Shown here: positions 1-9,768 of the stretch, in pieces
Position numbering within the stretch: the first letter of the stretch is position 1
Layout of the letters: every line of letters begins with the position of its first letter
DNA from: Streptococcus infantis SPAR10
GTDB taxonomy: Bacteria > Bacillota > Bacilli > Lactobacillales > Streptococcaceae
Direction: 5' to 3'
Length of the DNA: 64,000 nucleotides
Assembly (NCBI RefSeq): GCF_000279535.1
Contig: NZ_ALCH01000004.1
Location: forward strand, 565,501-629,500
Notes under the pieces: model-generated
What the model was told of the DNA's origin: nothing
Databases searched by the model: none
The model's input: the letters and a program-made list of their open reading frames with translations, nothing else
Program-made: the position numbers and the translations under genes

Positions 1-114
1 ATTGACCCTACAATCGTGCGTGTTATTTGGGGAGTTTTGGCTTTCTGTTATGGGGCAGGCATTGTTGCTTACTTAATTTTGTGGGCAATCGCTCCTGTAT
101 CTGATGAGTATTAA
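1..114 (+). CDS. PspC-domain membrane protein, 3' end only
   Basis: Only the last 37 codons are in the window, in frame 1, ending with TAA at 112-114. The tail reads IDPTIVRVIWGVLAF and then a hydrophobic membrane helix ending in APVSDEY. The phrase 'DP..VR..W..L....G.G...Y...W' is typical of PspC (phage-shock protein C) domains, small envelope-stress membrane proteins. It is followed 21 bases later by another small membrane protein, so the two probably share a transcript. The family call rests on a short fragment. Confidence 0.55.
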   Translation: MDPTIVRVIWGVLAFCYGAGIVAYLILWAIAPVSDEY

Positions 115-135
115 TATTAGAGTAAAGGAGAAAAC

Positions 136-270
136 ATGGCATTCGGTGATAATGGTAAACGTAAAAAAACATTCTTTGAAAAACTTACAATGTTTGTCGT
201 ATTAATCATGTTGTTTGTTACTTTAGCCGGTATTTTTGCAACTGCAATTGGTGTATTCAGTAGATTTTAA
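136..270 (+). CDS. DUF4044-family small membrane protein (44 aa)
   Basis: The start ATG at 136 follows an AAAGGAG Shine-Dalgarno. The product is 44 residues: a basic, Gly/Lys-rich N-terminus (MAFGDNGKRKKTFFEK), one transmembrane helix (about residues 19-40) and a short FSRF tail. This matches the small DUF4044 proteins found in streptococci; their function is not known. It lies between the PspC gene and obgE, and a hairpin follows at 308-330. Confidence 0.7.
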   Translation: MAFGDNGKRKKTFFEKLTMFVVLIMLFVTLAGIFATAIGVFSRF

Positions 271-304
271 AATACTGGTTAGAGGATCAAATTGTATTAG
301 TTGG

Positions 305-330
305 TGACTGGGATTTTCCCAGCCCTTTTT
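305..330 (+). terminator. Weak intrinsic terminator before obgE
   Basis: A 6-bp stem (CTGGGA/TCCCAG, loop of three T) is followed by CCCTTTTT. It sits between the DUF4044 gene and obgE and may only attenuate. Confidence 0.5.
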
Positions 331-346
331 AAAGTGAGAAGAGAAT

Positions 347-1657
347 ATGAGTATGTTTTTAGACACAGCCAAGATTAAAGTAAAGGCTGGTAATGGTGGC
401 GATGGCATGGTTGCCTTTCGTCGTGAAAAATATGTCCCTAACGGAGGACCTTGGGGTGGTGATGGAGGACGTGGTGGTAACGTTGTTTTCGTTGTAGACG
501 AAGGCTTGCGCACCCTTATGGACTTCCGTTACAATCGTCATTTCAAGGCCCAATCAGGTGAAAAAGGGATGACAAAAGGAATGCATGGTAGAGGGGCAGA
601 AGATTTAATTGTCCGTGTACCTCAAGGGACAACTGTGCGTGATGCGGAGACTGGAAAAGTTCTCACTGATTTGATAGAGAACGGACAAGAGTTCATCGTG
701 GCGCATGGAGGTCGTGGTGGTCGAGGAAATATCCGTTTTGCAACACCTAAAAATCCTGCGCCAGAAATCTCAGAAAACGGAGAACCTGGTCAAGAACGTG
801 AATTACAGTTAGAACTTAAAATCCTTGCGGATGTAGGTTTAGTTGGTTTCCCATCTGTAGGTAAATCAACACTCCTTAGCGTGATTACCTCTGCTAAGCC
901 AAAAATTGGTGCCTACCACTTTACGACAATTGTGCCAAATCTTGGTATGGTCCGTACCCAGTCCGGTGAATCCTTTGCCGTTGCAGACCTTCCTGGATTG
1001 ATTGAAGGTGCTAGCCAAGGTGTTGGACTAGGAACTCAGTTCCTTCGCCATATCGAGCGTACTCGCGTTATCCTGCATATCATTGACATGTCAGCTAGCG
1101 AAGGACGTGATCCTTACGAGGACTATCTAGCAATCAACAAGGAACTTGAATCTTATAACCTTCGTCTTATGGAGCGTCCACAGATTATTGTTGCTAATAA
1201 AATGGATATGCCTGAGAGTCAGGAAAACCTTGAAGAATTCAAGAAAAAATTGGCTGCTAATTATGATGAATTTGAAGAATTACCGCCAATCTTTCCAATT
1301 TCAGGTTTGACTAAGCAAGGTCTTGCACCTCTATTAGATGCAACGGCTGAGCTTCTTGATAAAACGCCAGAATTCCTTCTTTATGACGAATCAGAAATGG
1401 AAGAAGAAGCATATTACGGCTTCGATGAAGAAGAAAAACCATTTGAGATTGGTCGTGACGATGATGCAACTTGGGTTCTTTCAGGTGAAAAACTCATGAA
1501 ACTCTTTAATATGACTAACTTTGACCGTGATGAGTCTGTCATGAAATTTGCGCGTCAGTTGCGTGGTATGGGTGTTGATGAAGCTCTTCGTGCTCGTGGT
1601 GCTAAGGACGGGGATCTTGTCCGTATTGGAAAATTTGAGTTTGAATTTGTAGACTAG
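347..1657 (+). CDS. obgE: GTPase ObgE (CgtA)
   Basis: An essential ribosome-associated GTPase needed for 50S assembly and stress control. The 436 residues show the three parts of the streptococcal family: the Gly-rich OBG domain (about 1-158, with repeated GG motifs near 16-45 and 120-128), the G domain (G1 GFPSVGKST at 167-175, G3 DLPG near 214, G4 NKMD near 284) and an acidic linker leading to the C-terminal OCT domain. The length is normal for streptococci. A 53-aa gene follows 9 bases downstream and probably shares the transcript. Confidence 0.97.
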   Translation: MSMFLDTAKIKVKAGNGGDGMVAFRREKYVPNGGPWGGDGGRGGNVVFVVDEGLRTLMDFRYNRHFKAQSGEKGMTKGMHGRGAEDLIVRVPQGTTVRDAETGKVLTDLIENGQEFIVAHGGRGGRGNIRFATPKNPAPEISENGEPGQERELQLELKILADVGLVGFPSVGKSTLLSVITSAKPKIGAYHFTTIVPNLGMVRTQSGESFAVADLPGLIEGASQGVGLGTQFLRHIERTRVILHIIDMSASEGRDPYEDYLAINKELESYNLRLMERPQIIVANKMDMPESQENLEEFKKKLAANYDEFEELPPIFPISGLTKQGLAPLLDATAELLDKTPEFLLYDESEMEEEAYYGFDEEEKPFEIGRDDDATWVLSGEKLMKLFNMTNFDRDESVMKFARQLRGMGVDEALRARGAKDGDLVRIGKFEFEFVD

Positions 1658-1666
1658 GAGATAGCT

Positions 1667-1828
1667 ATGGGTGATAAACCAATATCTTTCCGAGATGCTG
1701 ATGGAAATTTTGTTTCTGCAGCAGACGTCTGGAATGAAAAGAAATTAGAAGAACTTTTTAATCGCCTCAATCCCAATCGTTCATTGAGACTTGCGAGAGT
1801 GAAGAAACAAGCCGAAGAAAAAAAATAA
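1667..1828 (+). CDS. Conserved small protein downstream of obgE (53 aa)
   Basis: An ATG at 1667 follows AGGAG at 1656-1660 and opens a 53-residue frame. The product begins MGDKPISFRDADGNFVSAAD and ends in a basic, charged helix (LARVKKQAEEKK). It has no membrane segment and no motif I recognise. The good ribosome binding site, tight spacing to obgE and the terminator straight after argue that it is a real gene of the obgE transcript. Function is unknown. Confidence 0.75.
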   Translation: MGDKPISFRDADGNFVSAADVWNEKKLEELFNRLNPNRSLRLARVKKQAEEKK

Positions 1829-1837
1829 GAGTAAAAG

Positions 1838-1866
1838 AACCCGTGATATTTTTATCACGGGTTTTC
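1838..1866. terminator. Bidirectional terminator between obgE operon and pepX
   Basis: An 11-bp perfect stem (AACCCGTGATA/TATCACGGGTT) with a short T loop and a T-rich tail, placed between the convergent 53-aa gene and pepX. It can serve both strands. Confidence 0.85.
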
Positions 1867-1877
1867 TGGTTTTCTAA

Positions 1878-4157
1878 CTATTTTTGATCTGGGATTTCAA
1901 GACTAGATTGCGCAAGGTCTACTGTTAATTGATATTCAGTATTGTCACGGACAGTAATTTCAAAGTCAGTAGTATAAAGAACGAGTCGAATTGTATCGTC
2001 TTTTCTTAGTTTGTAAATTGTTGGTTGGAGTTCAAATTGGAATTCCATCCATTCATCTGGTTTAACTTCTTCAATTTTTAATAAATCATGACGATTTTGG
2101 AGGTTGAGGTAGCCTTTGGTAATAACACGTTGGGCATTTGGGCTAAATGGTAGCTCGCAAAGATTTTCCAGCATATGGTAGCGACCATTATCAATAGTAC
2201 GAGCAGCCAAGACTCCAGGATAAGGTTGAAGGTATTTCTTTTGACCAAGTTCGAGAAGTTGAGCAGAGAGAAGACCTTTATTGGTACTTGACTTGAGACG
2301 AAGATTTAGTTTAACACGACCATTGATATGAAGATCTTCAGTCACTGGAAGATCAATAGTAATCTGATTCACCTTACCTTGATAAAGTTCATTGTTAAAG
2401 GTTTGGTAAGTTTTTCCAAATCGTTCGAAGTCAGAATCTTGGTAATGATTTTCAATGACAGCTTCCTCAGTACCTAAAGAGAAAGTTTTATGGTCAGTTT
2501 GATTTCCAAAATCTTCAAGTGACAGCCAAGTTTGAGGAGCAGTATTGTCTTGCCAAACGACACTTGAAAGTTGGTAGTTAGTGCTTTGACCCAATAATTT
2601 CTGTGTCAAAAGGGCATTCATGGATTCACGGAAATCAATAGACTGCCAGTTGTTCATATAAACATGAGCGCCGTTATGGTAAAAGAGATGTTTCTTAATA
2701 TTGCTTGGAAGAGCATTGAACATTTGATAGACATGAAGTGGTTTTACATTCCAGTCTTGCGAACCGTGAGTAAAGACAACTTCAGCCTTAACCTTTTTAG
2801 CATTAAGAAGGTAGTTTCTGTCATGCCAAAATTGGTTATAATCTCCAGTTTTACGGTCTAGATTTTTCTTGAGTTCTTCTATGGAAGCTTTATGAGCCTC
2901 GTTTCCACGAATAAAGTCACCAGCTAATAGATTACGAGAATAAGTTAATTCATCTAATGAATCGAAGTCCTCTCCAGGATAGCCGCCTGGGCTTGTCACA
3001 AGACCATTTTCACGGTAATAGTTGTACCATGATGAGATACCTGCTTCAGCAATAATGACTTCTAAACCATCAACTCCTGTAGTAGCAAGGCCGTTAGACA
3101 TTGTTCCTAGGTAAGAAAGACCAGTAGTTGCCACTTTACCATTTGACCAATCAGCTTTTACTTGACGTTTACGACTATGATCCGTAAAGGCACGACAACG
3201 ACCATTTAGCCAATCGATAACATTCTTATAAGCTTCAACTTGACGGTAATCTCCGTTAGTCATCTGACCTTGTGAATCTTTGGTACCAAGACCTGATACG
3301 TAGATATTGGCAAAACCTCTTGGAAGGAAGTAGTCGTTAAGTGTGTAGCTGCTATTGATATGAGTGAGTTTTTCTTCAGCTTCAGAAACAAGTTCAGCAT
3401 CCCCAACTGGTTCAACCAAGTCCAGGGTTGGATTTTCTAACGTAATTTCATGTGGTTCCTTGACTTCTAGTTCGGCTTCCATCTTATAGAGAGCCTTATC
3501 GCTTGCTTTGTCATTGGTTCCTTGATGGTATGGACTTGCTGTCATGACAGCTGGAATCTTTCCATTGTATGCTGGACGAATGATATTTACCTTGATGAGG
3601 TCAGGTAGACCATCTTTATCAGAATCAACACGAGTCTCTACATAAACTACTTCACGAATGACATTGTTAGTATTGAAGGTTGCCAAACTCTTGCCATTGA
3701 AGTAGTGATAGTTATTGTCCTCAGGAATAAGACCATCACTAACTAACTGATCGATAAGGGTGTTCCCTTTTTTAGTGCGTGTATTTAAAAGCTGGTAGAA
3801 ATTGTCGATTAAATCTCCGTAAACGATCGGAAACGCTGTTTCTTTGTGAAAAGCAAGACCATCTTCAAAGTCTACTAAGTAACTGAATCCAAGCAATTGA
3901 AAGGCAACAGTGTAGAAAATTTCTGCTGTCAATTCAAGGTCTGAATTGAAGAAAGTGAGTAAATCTGTTTCTTTATCAACTGCTAAAGTAGTAAGGGGAT
4001 AATCCGTATTTGTGTAATTAAAAAAACAAGTCCTAACAAAAGCTTCAAACTGTTCTTTATGTGAAGCTGAAAGATCAAGCTTGAATCCGAGCTCAGATAA
4101 TTCTTGTAAAGCTTGTTGGGGTGTAACGGGATAATAACTAAATTGATTAAAACGCAT
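1878..4157 (-). CDS. pepX: X-prolyl dipeptidyl aminopeptidase PepX
   Basis: A cytoplasmic serine peptidase (S15 family) that removes X-Pro dipeptides from peptide N-termini, part of peptide nutrition. The 759 residues are the normal length. The catalytic serine lies in [11 protein letters not shown] (near residue 348), with the acid in GSQDWNV and the histidine in HNGAHVYMN. The N-terminal lactococcal-type helical domain and C-terminal jelly-roll portion are present. The start is set by AAAGGAG just upstream. A TGA-TATAAT extended -10 lies at 4191-4199 on the minus strand. Confidence 0.97.
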   Translation of the reverse strand: MRFNQFSYYPVTPQQALQELSELGFKLDLSASHKEQFEAFVRTCFFNYTNTDYPLTTLAVDKETDLLTFFNSDLELTAEIFYTVAFQLLGFSYLVDFEDGLAFHKETAFPIVYGDLIDNFYQLLNTRTKKGNTLIDQLVSDGLIPEDNNYHYFNGKSLATFNTNNVIREVVYVETRVDSDKDGLPDLIKVNIIRPAYNGKIPAVMTASPYHQGTNDKASDKALYKMEAELEVKEPHEITLENPTLDLVEPVGDAELVSEAEEKLTHINSSYTLNDYFLPRGFANIYVSGLGTKDSQGQMTNGDYRQVEAYKNVIDWLNGRCRAFTDHSRKRQVKADWSNGKVATTGLSYLGTMSNGLATTGVDGLEVIIAEAGISSWYNYYRENGLVTSPGGYPGEDFDSLDELTYSRNLLAGDFIRGNEAHKASIEELKKNLDRKTGDYNQFWHDRNYLLNAKKVKAEVVFTHGSQDWNVKPLHVYQMFNALPSNIKKHLFYHNGAHVYMNNWQSIDFRESMNALLTQKLLGQSTNYQLSSVVWQDNTAPQTWLSLEDFGNQTDHKTFSLGTEEAVIENHYQDSDFERFGKTYQTFNNELYQGKVNQITIDLPVTEDLHINGRVKLNLRLKSSTNKGLLSAQLLELGQKKYLQPYPGVLAARTIDNGRYHMLENLCELPFSPNAQRVITKGYLNLQNRHDLLKIEEVKPDEWMEFQFELQPTIYKLRKDDTIRLVLYTTDFEITVRDNTEYQLTVDLAQSSLEIPDQK

Positions 4158-4293
4158 GGATATCTCCTTTTAAAGAATCATTCAAGAGTCATTATATCAA
4201 AAAATCATAGAAAATAACAGAAAGAGTAGAGATATGACTTATAGTCAGGTATGATAAGAGAGCTGATACCAAAACAAGGACAATTTTCATTTT

Positions 4294-4322
4294 TTGAGTA
4301 TCCTATAAGGATATGCTATACT
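4294..4322 (+). promoter_or_regulatory. mutY promoter, predicted leaderless
   Basis: TTGAGT (4294-4299), 17-bp spacer, extended TGC-TATACT (-10 at 4317-4322). Exactly six bases separate the -10 from the ATG at 4329, so transcription should start at the A of the start codon. Confidence 0.75.
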
Positions 4323-4328
4323 AGATAT

Positions 4329-5486
4329 ATGTTAGATTTGGAGAAATACGGTGTGACCATATGGGAAGAGGAGAAAATTCTCTCTTTCCGTCAAAAACTT
4401 TTAGCTTGGTATGATGAAAATAAGCGGGACCTACCTTGGAGAAGGACTAAAAATCCATACCATATCTGGGTATCTGAAATCATGTTGCAGCAGACCAGAG
4501 TTGATACAGTTATTCCCTATTATGAACGTTTTTTAGAAAGCTTTCCAACTGTAGAGACTTTAGCAAATGCACCTGAAGAACGTTTATTAAAGGTTTGGGA
4601 AGGTCTTGGATATTATTCGCGTGTTCGCAATATGCAAACTGCAGCTCAGCAGATTATGAATGAATTAAATGGAGAATTTCCTTCAACTTACGAAGGTATT
4701 TCAAGCTTGAAAGGGATAGGTCCCTATACAGCCGGAGCTATTTCAAGTATTGCCTTTAATCTACCACAACCAGCAGTTGATGGGAATGTCATGCGTGTTT
4801 TGGCTCGTTTATTTGAAGTCAATCACGACATTGGTAATCCAAGTAATCGCAAGATATTTCAAGCTATGATGGAAATTTTGATTGATCCAGAACGTCCAGG
4901 TGATTTCAATCAAGCCTTGATGGATTTGGGTTCAGATATTGAGGCACCCGTTAATCCGAAGCCAGAAGATAGTCCAGTTAAAGATTTTAGTGCTGCCTAT
5001 AAAAATGGAACAATGGATTGCTATCCGATTAAAGCGGCAAAGAAAAAGCCAGTTCCCGTCTATCTTAATGCTTTAGTTGTTCAAAATGCTAAAGGACAGT
5101 TTTTACTAGAAAAGAATGAAAGTGAAAAGTTACTTGCTGGATTTTGGCATTTTCCCTTGATTGAGGTAGATGAATTTTCGAAAAATGAAGAACTAAATCT
5201 CTTTAATCAGGTAGCTGAACCATCTATTCAACTTGGGCCATCACCGCAAGAAAGTTTTGAGCAGGATTATGATTTAGAAGTTGAGTGGCAGGATAGTCAT
5301 TTCGAAGAAGTCAAACATATCTTTAGCCATCGAAAGTGGCATGTACGAATCCTATCCGGGCAAGTAGTTGATAGCAAAGAATATTGTGATAAAGAGGTAG
5401 TTTGGTTAACTCCTGAAGATTTTGACCTCTACCCACTAGCAAAACCTCAACAAAAAATTTGGCAAGAGTATTCAAAAAGATGCTGA
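4329..5486 (+). CDS. mutY: A/G-specific adenine glycosylase MutY, cluster-less form
   Basis: A base-excision repair enzyme removing adenine mispaired with 8-oxoguanine. With the ATG at 4329 the product is 385 aa. The catalytic Glu is in SEIMLQQT (E50), the helix-hairpin-helix is LKGIGPYTAGAI (127-138) and the catalytic Asp is in VDGNVMRV (D151). A Nudix-like 8-oxoG recognition domain follows from about 243. The region around 200-225, where most MutY proteins carry four cysteines for a [4Fe-4S] cluster, has none; the only nearby Cys is C231. The frame is open for 26 codons upstream, but that part overlaps the promoter, so I prefer the ATG at 4329. Confidence 0.93.
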   Translation: MLDLEKYGVTIWEEEKILSFRQKLLAWYDENKRDLPWRRTKNPYHIWVSEIMLQQTRVDTVIPYYERFLESFPTVETLANAPEERLLKVWEGLGYYSRVRNMQTAAQQIMNELNGEFPSTYEGISSLKGIGPYTAGAISSIAFNLPQPAVDGNVMRVLARLFEVNHDIGNPSNRKIFQAMMEILIDPERPGDFNQALMDLGSDIEAPVNPKPEDSPVKDFSAAYKNGTMDCYPIKAAKKKPVPVYLNALVVQNAKGQFLLEKNESEKLLAGFWHFPLIEVDEFSKNEELNLFNQVAEPSIQLGPSPQESFEQDYDLEVEWQDSHFEEVKHIFSHRKWHVRILSGQVVDSKEYCDKEVVWLTPEDFDLYPLAKPQQKIWQEYSKRC

Positions 5487-5522
5487 CCACTAGTCTTGCG
5501 TGTCTTCTTTGCAATTTTTTGG

Positions 5523-5528
5523 TATAAT
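5523..5528 (+). promoter_or_regulatory. vicR extended -10 promoter
   Basis: TGG-TATAAT with -10 at 5523-5528 and no clear -35. It gives a leader of about 18 nt that contains AAGGTG before the vicR ATG. Confidence 0.7.
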
Positions 5529-5552
5529 TGATACAAGGAAAAAGGTGACTAT

Positions 5553-6257
5553 ATGAAAAAAATATTGATTGTAGATGATGAAAAACCAATCTCAGATATT
5601 ATTAAGTTTAATATGACCAAGGAAGGCTATGAAGTTGTTACAGCCTTTAATGGACGTGAAGCGATTGAATTGTTTGAGGCTGAGAAACCAGATATTATTA
5701 TCTTGGATTTGATGCTTCCAGAAATTGATGGTCTTGAAGTGGCTAAAACAATTCGCAAGACAAGTAGTGTTCCAATTATCATGCTTTCAGCAAAAGATAG
5801 TGAGTTTGACAAGGTTATTGGTCTTGAACTTGGTGCAGATGATTATGTGACCAAGCCATTTTCAAACCGTGAGCTACAAGCGCGTGTTAAGGCTCTTCTT
5901 CGTCGTACGGAGTTAGTTGCAGTTGACAACCAAGAGGAAGATACTAAATTGCAAAGTCTTCAAATTAGAGATTTAGAGATTCTTCCAGATGCTTATGTAG
6001 CCAAAAAATATGGAGAAGAATTGGACTTAACTCACAGAGAGTTTGAGTTGTTGCATCACTTAGCTTCTCATCTTGGTCAAGTTATTACCCGTGAACACCT
6101 CCTTGAGACTGTTTGGGGTTATGATTATTTTGGTGATGTTCGTACTGTCGATGTTACCATTAGACGTCTACGTGAGAAGATTGAAGACACACCAAGTAGA
6201 CCTGAATATATCTTAACTCGTCGTGGTGTGGGTTATTATATGAGAAATAATGATTGA
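5553..6257 (+). CDS. vicR: Response regulator VicR (WalR)
   Basis: The essential OmpR/PhoB-type regulator of cell-wall hydrolase genes (pcsB and others) in streptococci. The 234 residues comprise a receiver domain with the phospho-acceptor D52 in [10 protein letters not shown], the acidic pair at DDE (8-10) and the conserved Lys in TKPF, then a winged-helix DNA-binding domain (about 130-230, [12 protein letters not shown]). vicK overlaps its 3' end by 8 bases, showing translational coupling. Confidence 0.97.
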   Translation: MKKILIVDDEKPISDIIKFNMTKEGYEVVTAFNGREAIELFEAEKPDIIILDLMLPEIDGLEVAKTIRKTSSVPIIMLSAKDSEFDKVIGLELGADDYVTKPFSNRELQARVKALLRRTELVAVDNQEEDTKLQSLQIRDLEILPDAYVAKKYGEELDLTHREFELLHHLASHLGQVITREHLLETVWGYDYFGDVRTVDVTIRRLREKIEDTPSRPEYILTRRGVGYYMRNND

Positions 6258-7599
6258 TATAATTAAACAAACAATTTTAACCAGAGATTTCGTCTTTGTA
6301 CTCATATTACTTGGTTTCATCATGCTTGTTAGCTTTCTCTTGCTTGAAGGCCGTAGAGATAATATTCGACTCAAACAGTTAAATCAAAAGATTAAAGATT
6401 TAATTGCTGGTGATTATTCTCAGGTATTAGATATGCAGGGGAATACTGAAATAACCAATATTACCAATAATCTAAATGATTTGTCTGAAGTTATTCGTCT
6501 AACTCAAGAAAACCTTGAGCAGGAAAGTAAAAGATTGCATAGTATCCTATCATACATGACTGATGGGGTTCTTGCAACCAATCGTCGTGGTCAAATCACT
6601 ATGATTAACGATATGGCTAAAAGACAACTTGGGGTTGAAAGTGATGACGCGCTCAATCAAAACATTTTAGAGTTGCTCAAGATTGAAGATGAGTATGAAC
6701 TCAGAGACTTGATTACTCAAAGTCCTGAAATGATGATTTATTCCCAAAATGTAAATGGGGAGTATATTAGTTTGCGTGTGCGTTTTGCCTTGATTCGTAG
6801 AGAATCTGGCTTTATCTCTGGTTTGGTAGCAGTTCTACATGATACGACTGAACAAGAGAAGGAAGAGCGCGAGAGAAGGCTTTTCGTTTCCAACGTTAGT
6901 CATGAATTGCGAACTCCATTGACCAGTGTCAAATCTTACCTAGAGGCCTTGGATGAGGGTGCATTATATGAACCTGTTGCTCCTGATTTCATCAAAGTAT
7001 CTCTAAATGAGACCAACCGTATGATGCGAATGGTAACGGACCTCTTGCATCTATCACGCATTGATAATGCAACTAGTCATTTAGATGTTGAATTGATTAA
7101 CTTTACAGCTTTCATTACGTTTATCCTAAACCGTTTCGATAAGATACGAGCCCAGGATCAAGAAAAAAAATATGAGTTGGTTCGAGATTATCCGATTACA
7201 TCGGTCTGGATTGAAATTGATACAGACAAGATGACTCAGGTAATCGATAATATTCTTAACAATGCCATCAAGTATTCGCCTGATGGTGGAAAAATTACGG
7301 TTAGTATGAAAACCACTGATGACCAGATGATTTTATCTATTTCGGATCAAGGACTTGGAATTCCTAAAGAAGATTTACCGAAGATTTTTGACCGTTTCTA
7401 CAGGGTTGATAAGGCTAGAAGCCGTGCCCAAGGTGGCACTGGTTTAGGTCTTGCGATAGCAAAAGAAATCATCAAGCAACACAATGGATTTATCTGGGCC
7501 AAGAGTGAATACGGTAAGGGTTCTACCTTTACCATTGTTCTTCCTTATGATAATGATGCTGTAAAAGAAGAAGTATGGGAGGATGAAGTAGAAGACTAG
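6250..7599 (+). CDS. vicK: Sensor histidine kinase VicK (WalK)
   Basis: Partner kinase and phosphatase of VicR. The 449 residues show one transmembrane helix (about 14-32) with almost no extracellular part, as is typical of streptococcal VicK. A HAMP-like region follows, then a PAS domain (about 95-200), the HisKA box with H218 in [12 protein letters not shown], and the ATPase with N-box [18 protein letters not shown] and [13 protein letters not shown]. The start overlaps vicR. Confidence 0.97.
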   Translation: MIDIIKQTILTRDFVFVLILLGFIMLVSFLLLEGRRDNIRLKQLNQKIKDLIAGDYSQVLDMQGNTEITNITNNLNDLSEVIRLTQENLEQESKRLHSILSYMTDGVLATNRRGQITMINDMAKRQLGVESDDALNQNILELLKIEDEYELRDLITQSPEMMIYSQNVNGEYISLRVRFALIRRESGFISGLVAVLHDTTEQEKEERERRLFVSNVSHELRTPLTSVKSYLEALDEGALYEPVAPDFIKVSLNETNRMMRMVTDLLHLSRIDNATSHLDVELINFTAFITFILNRFDKIRAQDQEKKYELVRDYPITSVWIEIDTDKMTQVIDNILNNAIKYSPDGGKITVSMKTTDDQMILSISDQGLGIPKEDLPKIFDRFYRVDKARSRAQGGTGLGLAIAKEIIKQHNGFIWAKSEYGKGSTFTIVLPYDNDAVKEEVWEDEVED

Positions 7600-7600
7600 A

Positions 7601-8410
7601 ATGAGTGAAACAGGCTTTAAATATAGTATTTTAGCATCGGGTTCTAGTGGAAATTCCTTCTATCTAGAAACCCCCAAGAAAAAGATTTTAGTGGATGCCG
7701 GTTTATCTGGTAAAAAAATTACAAGCTTATTAGGTGAAATCAATCGTAAACCAGAAGATTTGGATGCTATTTTGATTACGCATGAGCATGCTGACCATAT
7801 ACATGGTGTTGGAGTTTTAGCTCGTAAGTATGGCATGGATCTTTACGCCAATGAAAAGACCTGGCAAGCTATGGAAAATAGTAAGTATCTAGGTAAAGTT
7901 GACTCTTCACAAAAGCATATCTTTGAAATGGGAAAAACTAAAACATTTGGAGATATCGACATTGAGAGTTTTGGAGTTAGCCATGATGCAGTTGCTCCCC
8001 AATTCTATCGTTTTATGAAGGATGACAAGAGCTTTGTTATGCTGACGGATACAGGCTATGTTAGTGACCGTATGGCTGGCATTGTCGAGAATGCAGATGG
8101 TTACTTGATTGAGTCTAATCATGATGTGGAAATCCTGAGAGCAGGATCTTATGCTTGGCGACTCAAGCAACGCATCCTGTCTGACCTTGGCCACCTCTCA
8201 AATGAAGATGGAGCAGACGCCATGATTCGCACACTAGGTAATCGTACCAAGAAGATTTACCTAGGACATCTATCTAAAGAGAATAATATCAAGGAGCTAG
8301 CCCACATGACCATGGTCAATCAGTTAGCTCAAGCCGATCTAGGAGTAGGAGTAGACTTTCAAGTTTACGATACATCTCCAGACACTGCAACACCTTTAAC
8401 GGATATATAA
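7601..8410 (+). CDS. vicX: VicX (YycJ), metallo-beta-lactamase fold hydrolase
   Basis: Third gene of the vic operon, starting one base after the vicK stop codon. The 269-residue protein carries the metallo-beta-lactamase signature THEHADHIHGV and later metal ligands (LTDTGY, SNHD, GHLS). The family is linked to genome maintenance and VicRK signalling; the substrate is not settled. A strong terminator follows directly. Confidence 0.94.
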   Translation: MSETGFKYSILASGSSGNSFYLETPKKKILVDAGLSGKKITSLLGEINRKPEDLDAILITHEHADHIHGVGVLARKYGMDLYANEKTWQAMENSKYLGKVDSSQKHIFEMGKTKTFGDIDIESFGVSHDAVAPQFYRFMKDDKSFVMLTDTGYVSDRMAGIVENADGYLIESNHDVEILRAGSYAWRLKQRILSDLGHLSNEDGADAMIRTLGNRTKKIYLGHLSKENNIKELAHMTMVNQLAQADLGVGVDFQVYDTSPDTATPLTDI

Positions 8411-8438
8411 AAATGAACACCTAATGGTGTTCATTTTT
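8411..8438 (+). terminator. Terminator of the vicRKX operon
   Basis: A 10-bp stem (AATGAACACC/GGTGTTCATT) with loop TAAT, followed by TTT. Confidence 0.9.
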
Positions 8439-8486
8439 AATGAATCTTAGTTTTTAATTTATGCTATAATAATTTAATAAGCGATT

Positions 8487-9276
8487 ATGATGGAGAAATA
8501 TAAATTGAAAAAGACTTGGAAATTTGAAGATTACTATGACACAACCATATTATTATTAGCATTGATATCTGTGATGCTAGTTATTTTGGGATTTATGGAT
8601 GTTATAGATTTGGATAATCCACCTTACAATATTATTGATTTAATGATTTGGATAGTGTTTATAGTGGATTATCTATGGCGTTTCTTTACTAGTAAAAAAA
8701 TTTCGTTTCATTATTGATAATGTTTTTGATTTATTAGCAATTCTTCCATTAAATGCTATTTTTACAGTTTTTCGTTTGGGACGTATTTTTCGTTTAGCAA
8801 AATTAACAAAATTAGTTAAACTTACAAGGTTATTAAGAATAATTGGTTTAAGTGGAAAATTAGAAAGAAAAGCTAGTAGTTTACTGCGAACGAATGGCTT
8901 GCTTTATATCTTATATGTCAATGTATTTATTGTATTTGTTGGAAGCTCAATCTTATCAGTTGTTGAGGAGAAGGCTTTTTCAGATAGTCTTTGGTGGGCT
9001 ATTGTTACAGTAACAACTGTTGGTTATGGTGATATAGTCCCAAATTCGGTATTTGGGAAATGGTTAGCAATAATCTTAATGCTAGTGGGTATAGGAACGA
9101 TTGGGATGCTGACTAGCGCCTTAACAAATTTTTTTGTTAAAGAAAATTCTAATGAAGAATCCAAATTAGAACAACTACAGAATGAATTGGTTATGCAAAG
9201 GCGTTTAGTTGAGAAGCAGGCTGAAAGAATTGAAGAACTTCATAAAATGGTACAAGAATTACTTAACAAGTATTAA
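8487..9276 (+). pseudogene. Kv-type potassium channel, frameshifted
   Basis: Two frames together encode a complete six-helix ion channel of about 262 aa. Frame 1 (8487-8717) holds the first two helices and then ends at TGA. Frame 2 continues immediately with FRFIIDNVFDLLAILPL, an S4-like helix with repeated Arg/Lys (FRLGRIFRLAKLTKLVKL), the pore with filter TTVGYGD and a C-terminal coiled coil. The break falls in seven A residues at 8694-8700; six A would restore one frame. It could be a real inactivation, phase variation, or a sequencing error in the homopolymer. An extended -10 (TGC-TATAAT, 8465-8470) precedes it. Confidence 0.8.
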
Positions 9277-9287
9277 TTTAGAAAACA

Positions 9288-9316
9288 CAAAAACCACTCA
9301 ATCGAGTGGTTTTTTA
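9288..9316. terminator. Bidirectional terminator, channel gene / bta
   Basis: AAAAACCACTC/GAGTGGTTTTT stem with loop AATC. It lies between convergent genes and touches the bta stop codon. Confidence 0.88.
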
Positions 9317-9661
9317 CAATCCAGCAAATTCTTTGATTTCTTGAGCTGACATAGAAGAATCGCAACGGACCTTAATCTCTCCATTTTCAACATGAACAAA
9401 TCCTGGTACAGTTGGGATTTCATAGCGTGAACGGAAATCTTGTAGTGCTTCAAGTTGACTTGGTTCTTCACTATTGATGAAATAGATGTGTGCTTTGGTT
9501 TCAGCTACCACACCAGCCAAAGTGCCAGCAAATTTACGGCAGTAAGGGCAAGTTTTGCGGCCGATAAAGAATGTAGCAGTTTCTTTTTTATCAAGAGCTT
9601 CTTGGGCACGCGCAACAGTTGTAACTTCAAGATCTTTAATGTTTTCTAAAAATTGTTCCAT
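9314..9661 (-). CDS. bta: Thioredoxin-fold protein, bacteriocin transport accessory (Bta) type
   Basis: The 115 residues form a thioredoxin-like fold with active site TCPYCRKF (C38, C41) and a later cis-proline context (YEIPTVPGFVHV). There is no signal peptide or membrane helix, so it is predicted to be cytoplasmic or surface-associated. In pneumococcus the equivalent protein is annotated as bacterocin transport accessory protein and lies next to pgm, as here. No bacteriocin gene is nearby, so its thiol-redox partner is unknown. Confidence 0.82.
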   Translation of the reverse strand: MEQFLENIKDLEVTTVARAQEALDKKETATFFIGRKTCPYCRKFAGTLAGVVAETKAHIYFINSEEPSQLEALQDFRSRYEIPTVPGFVHVENGEIKVRCDSSMSAQEIKEFAGL

Positions 9662-9730
9662 GAGTTTTCCTCGCTTTCTTTTAAATCTAGTATGCCATAA
9701 AGTCTTTAAAAATGCTTAGATTTGATACGG

Positions 9731-9763
9731 AAAAAAGATGAGACAATCTTATCTCATCTTTTA
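9731..9763 (-). terminator. Terminator downstream of pgm
   Basis: AAAAGATGAGA/TCTCATCTTTT stem in the gap between pgm and bta, read on the minus strand, with an A/T-rich tail in both directions. Confidence 0.8.
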
Positions 9764-9768
9764 ATATC

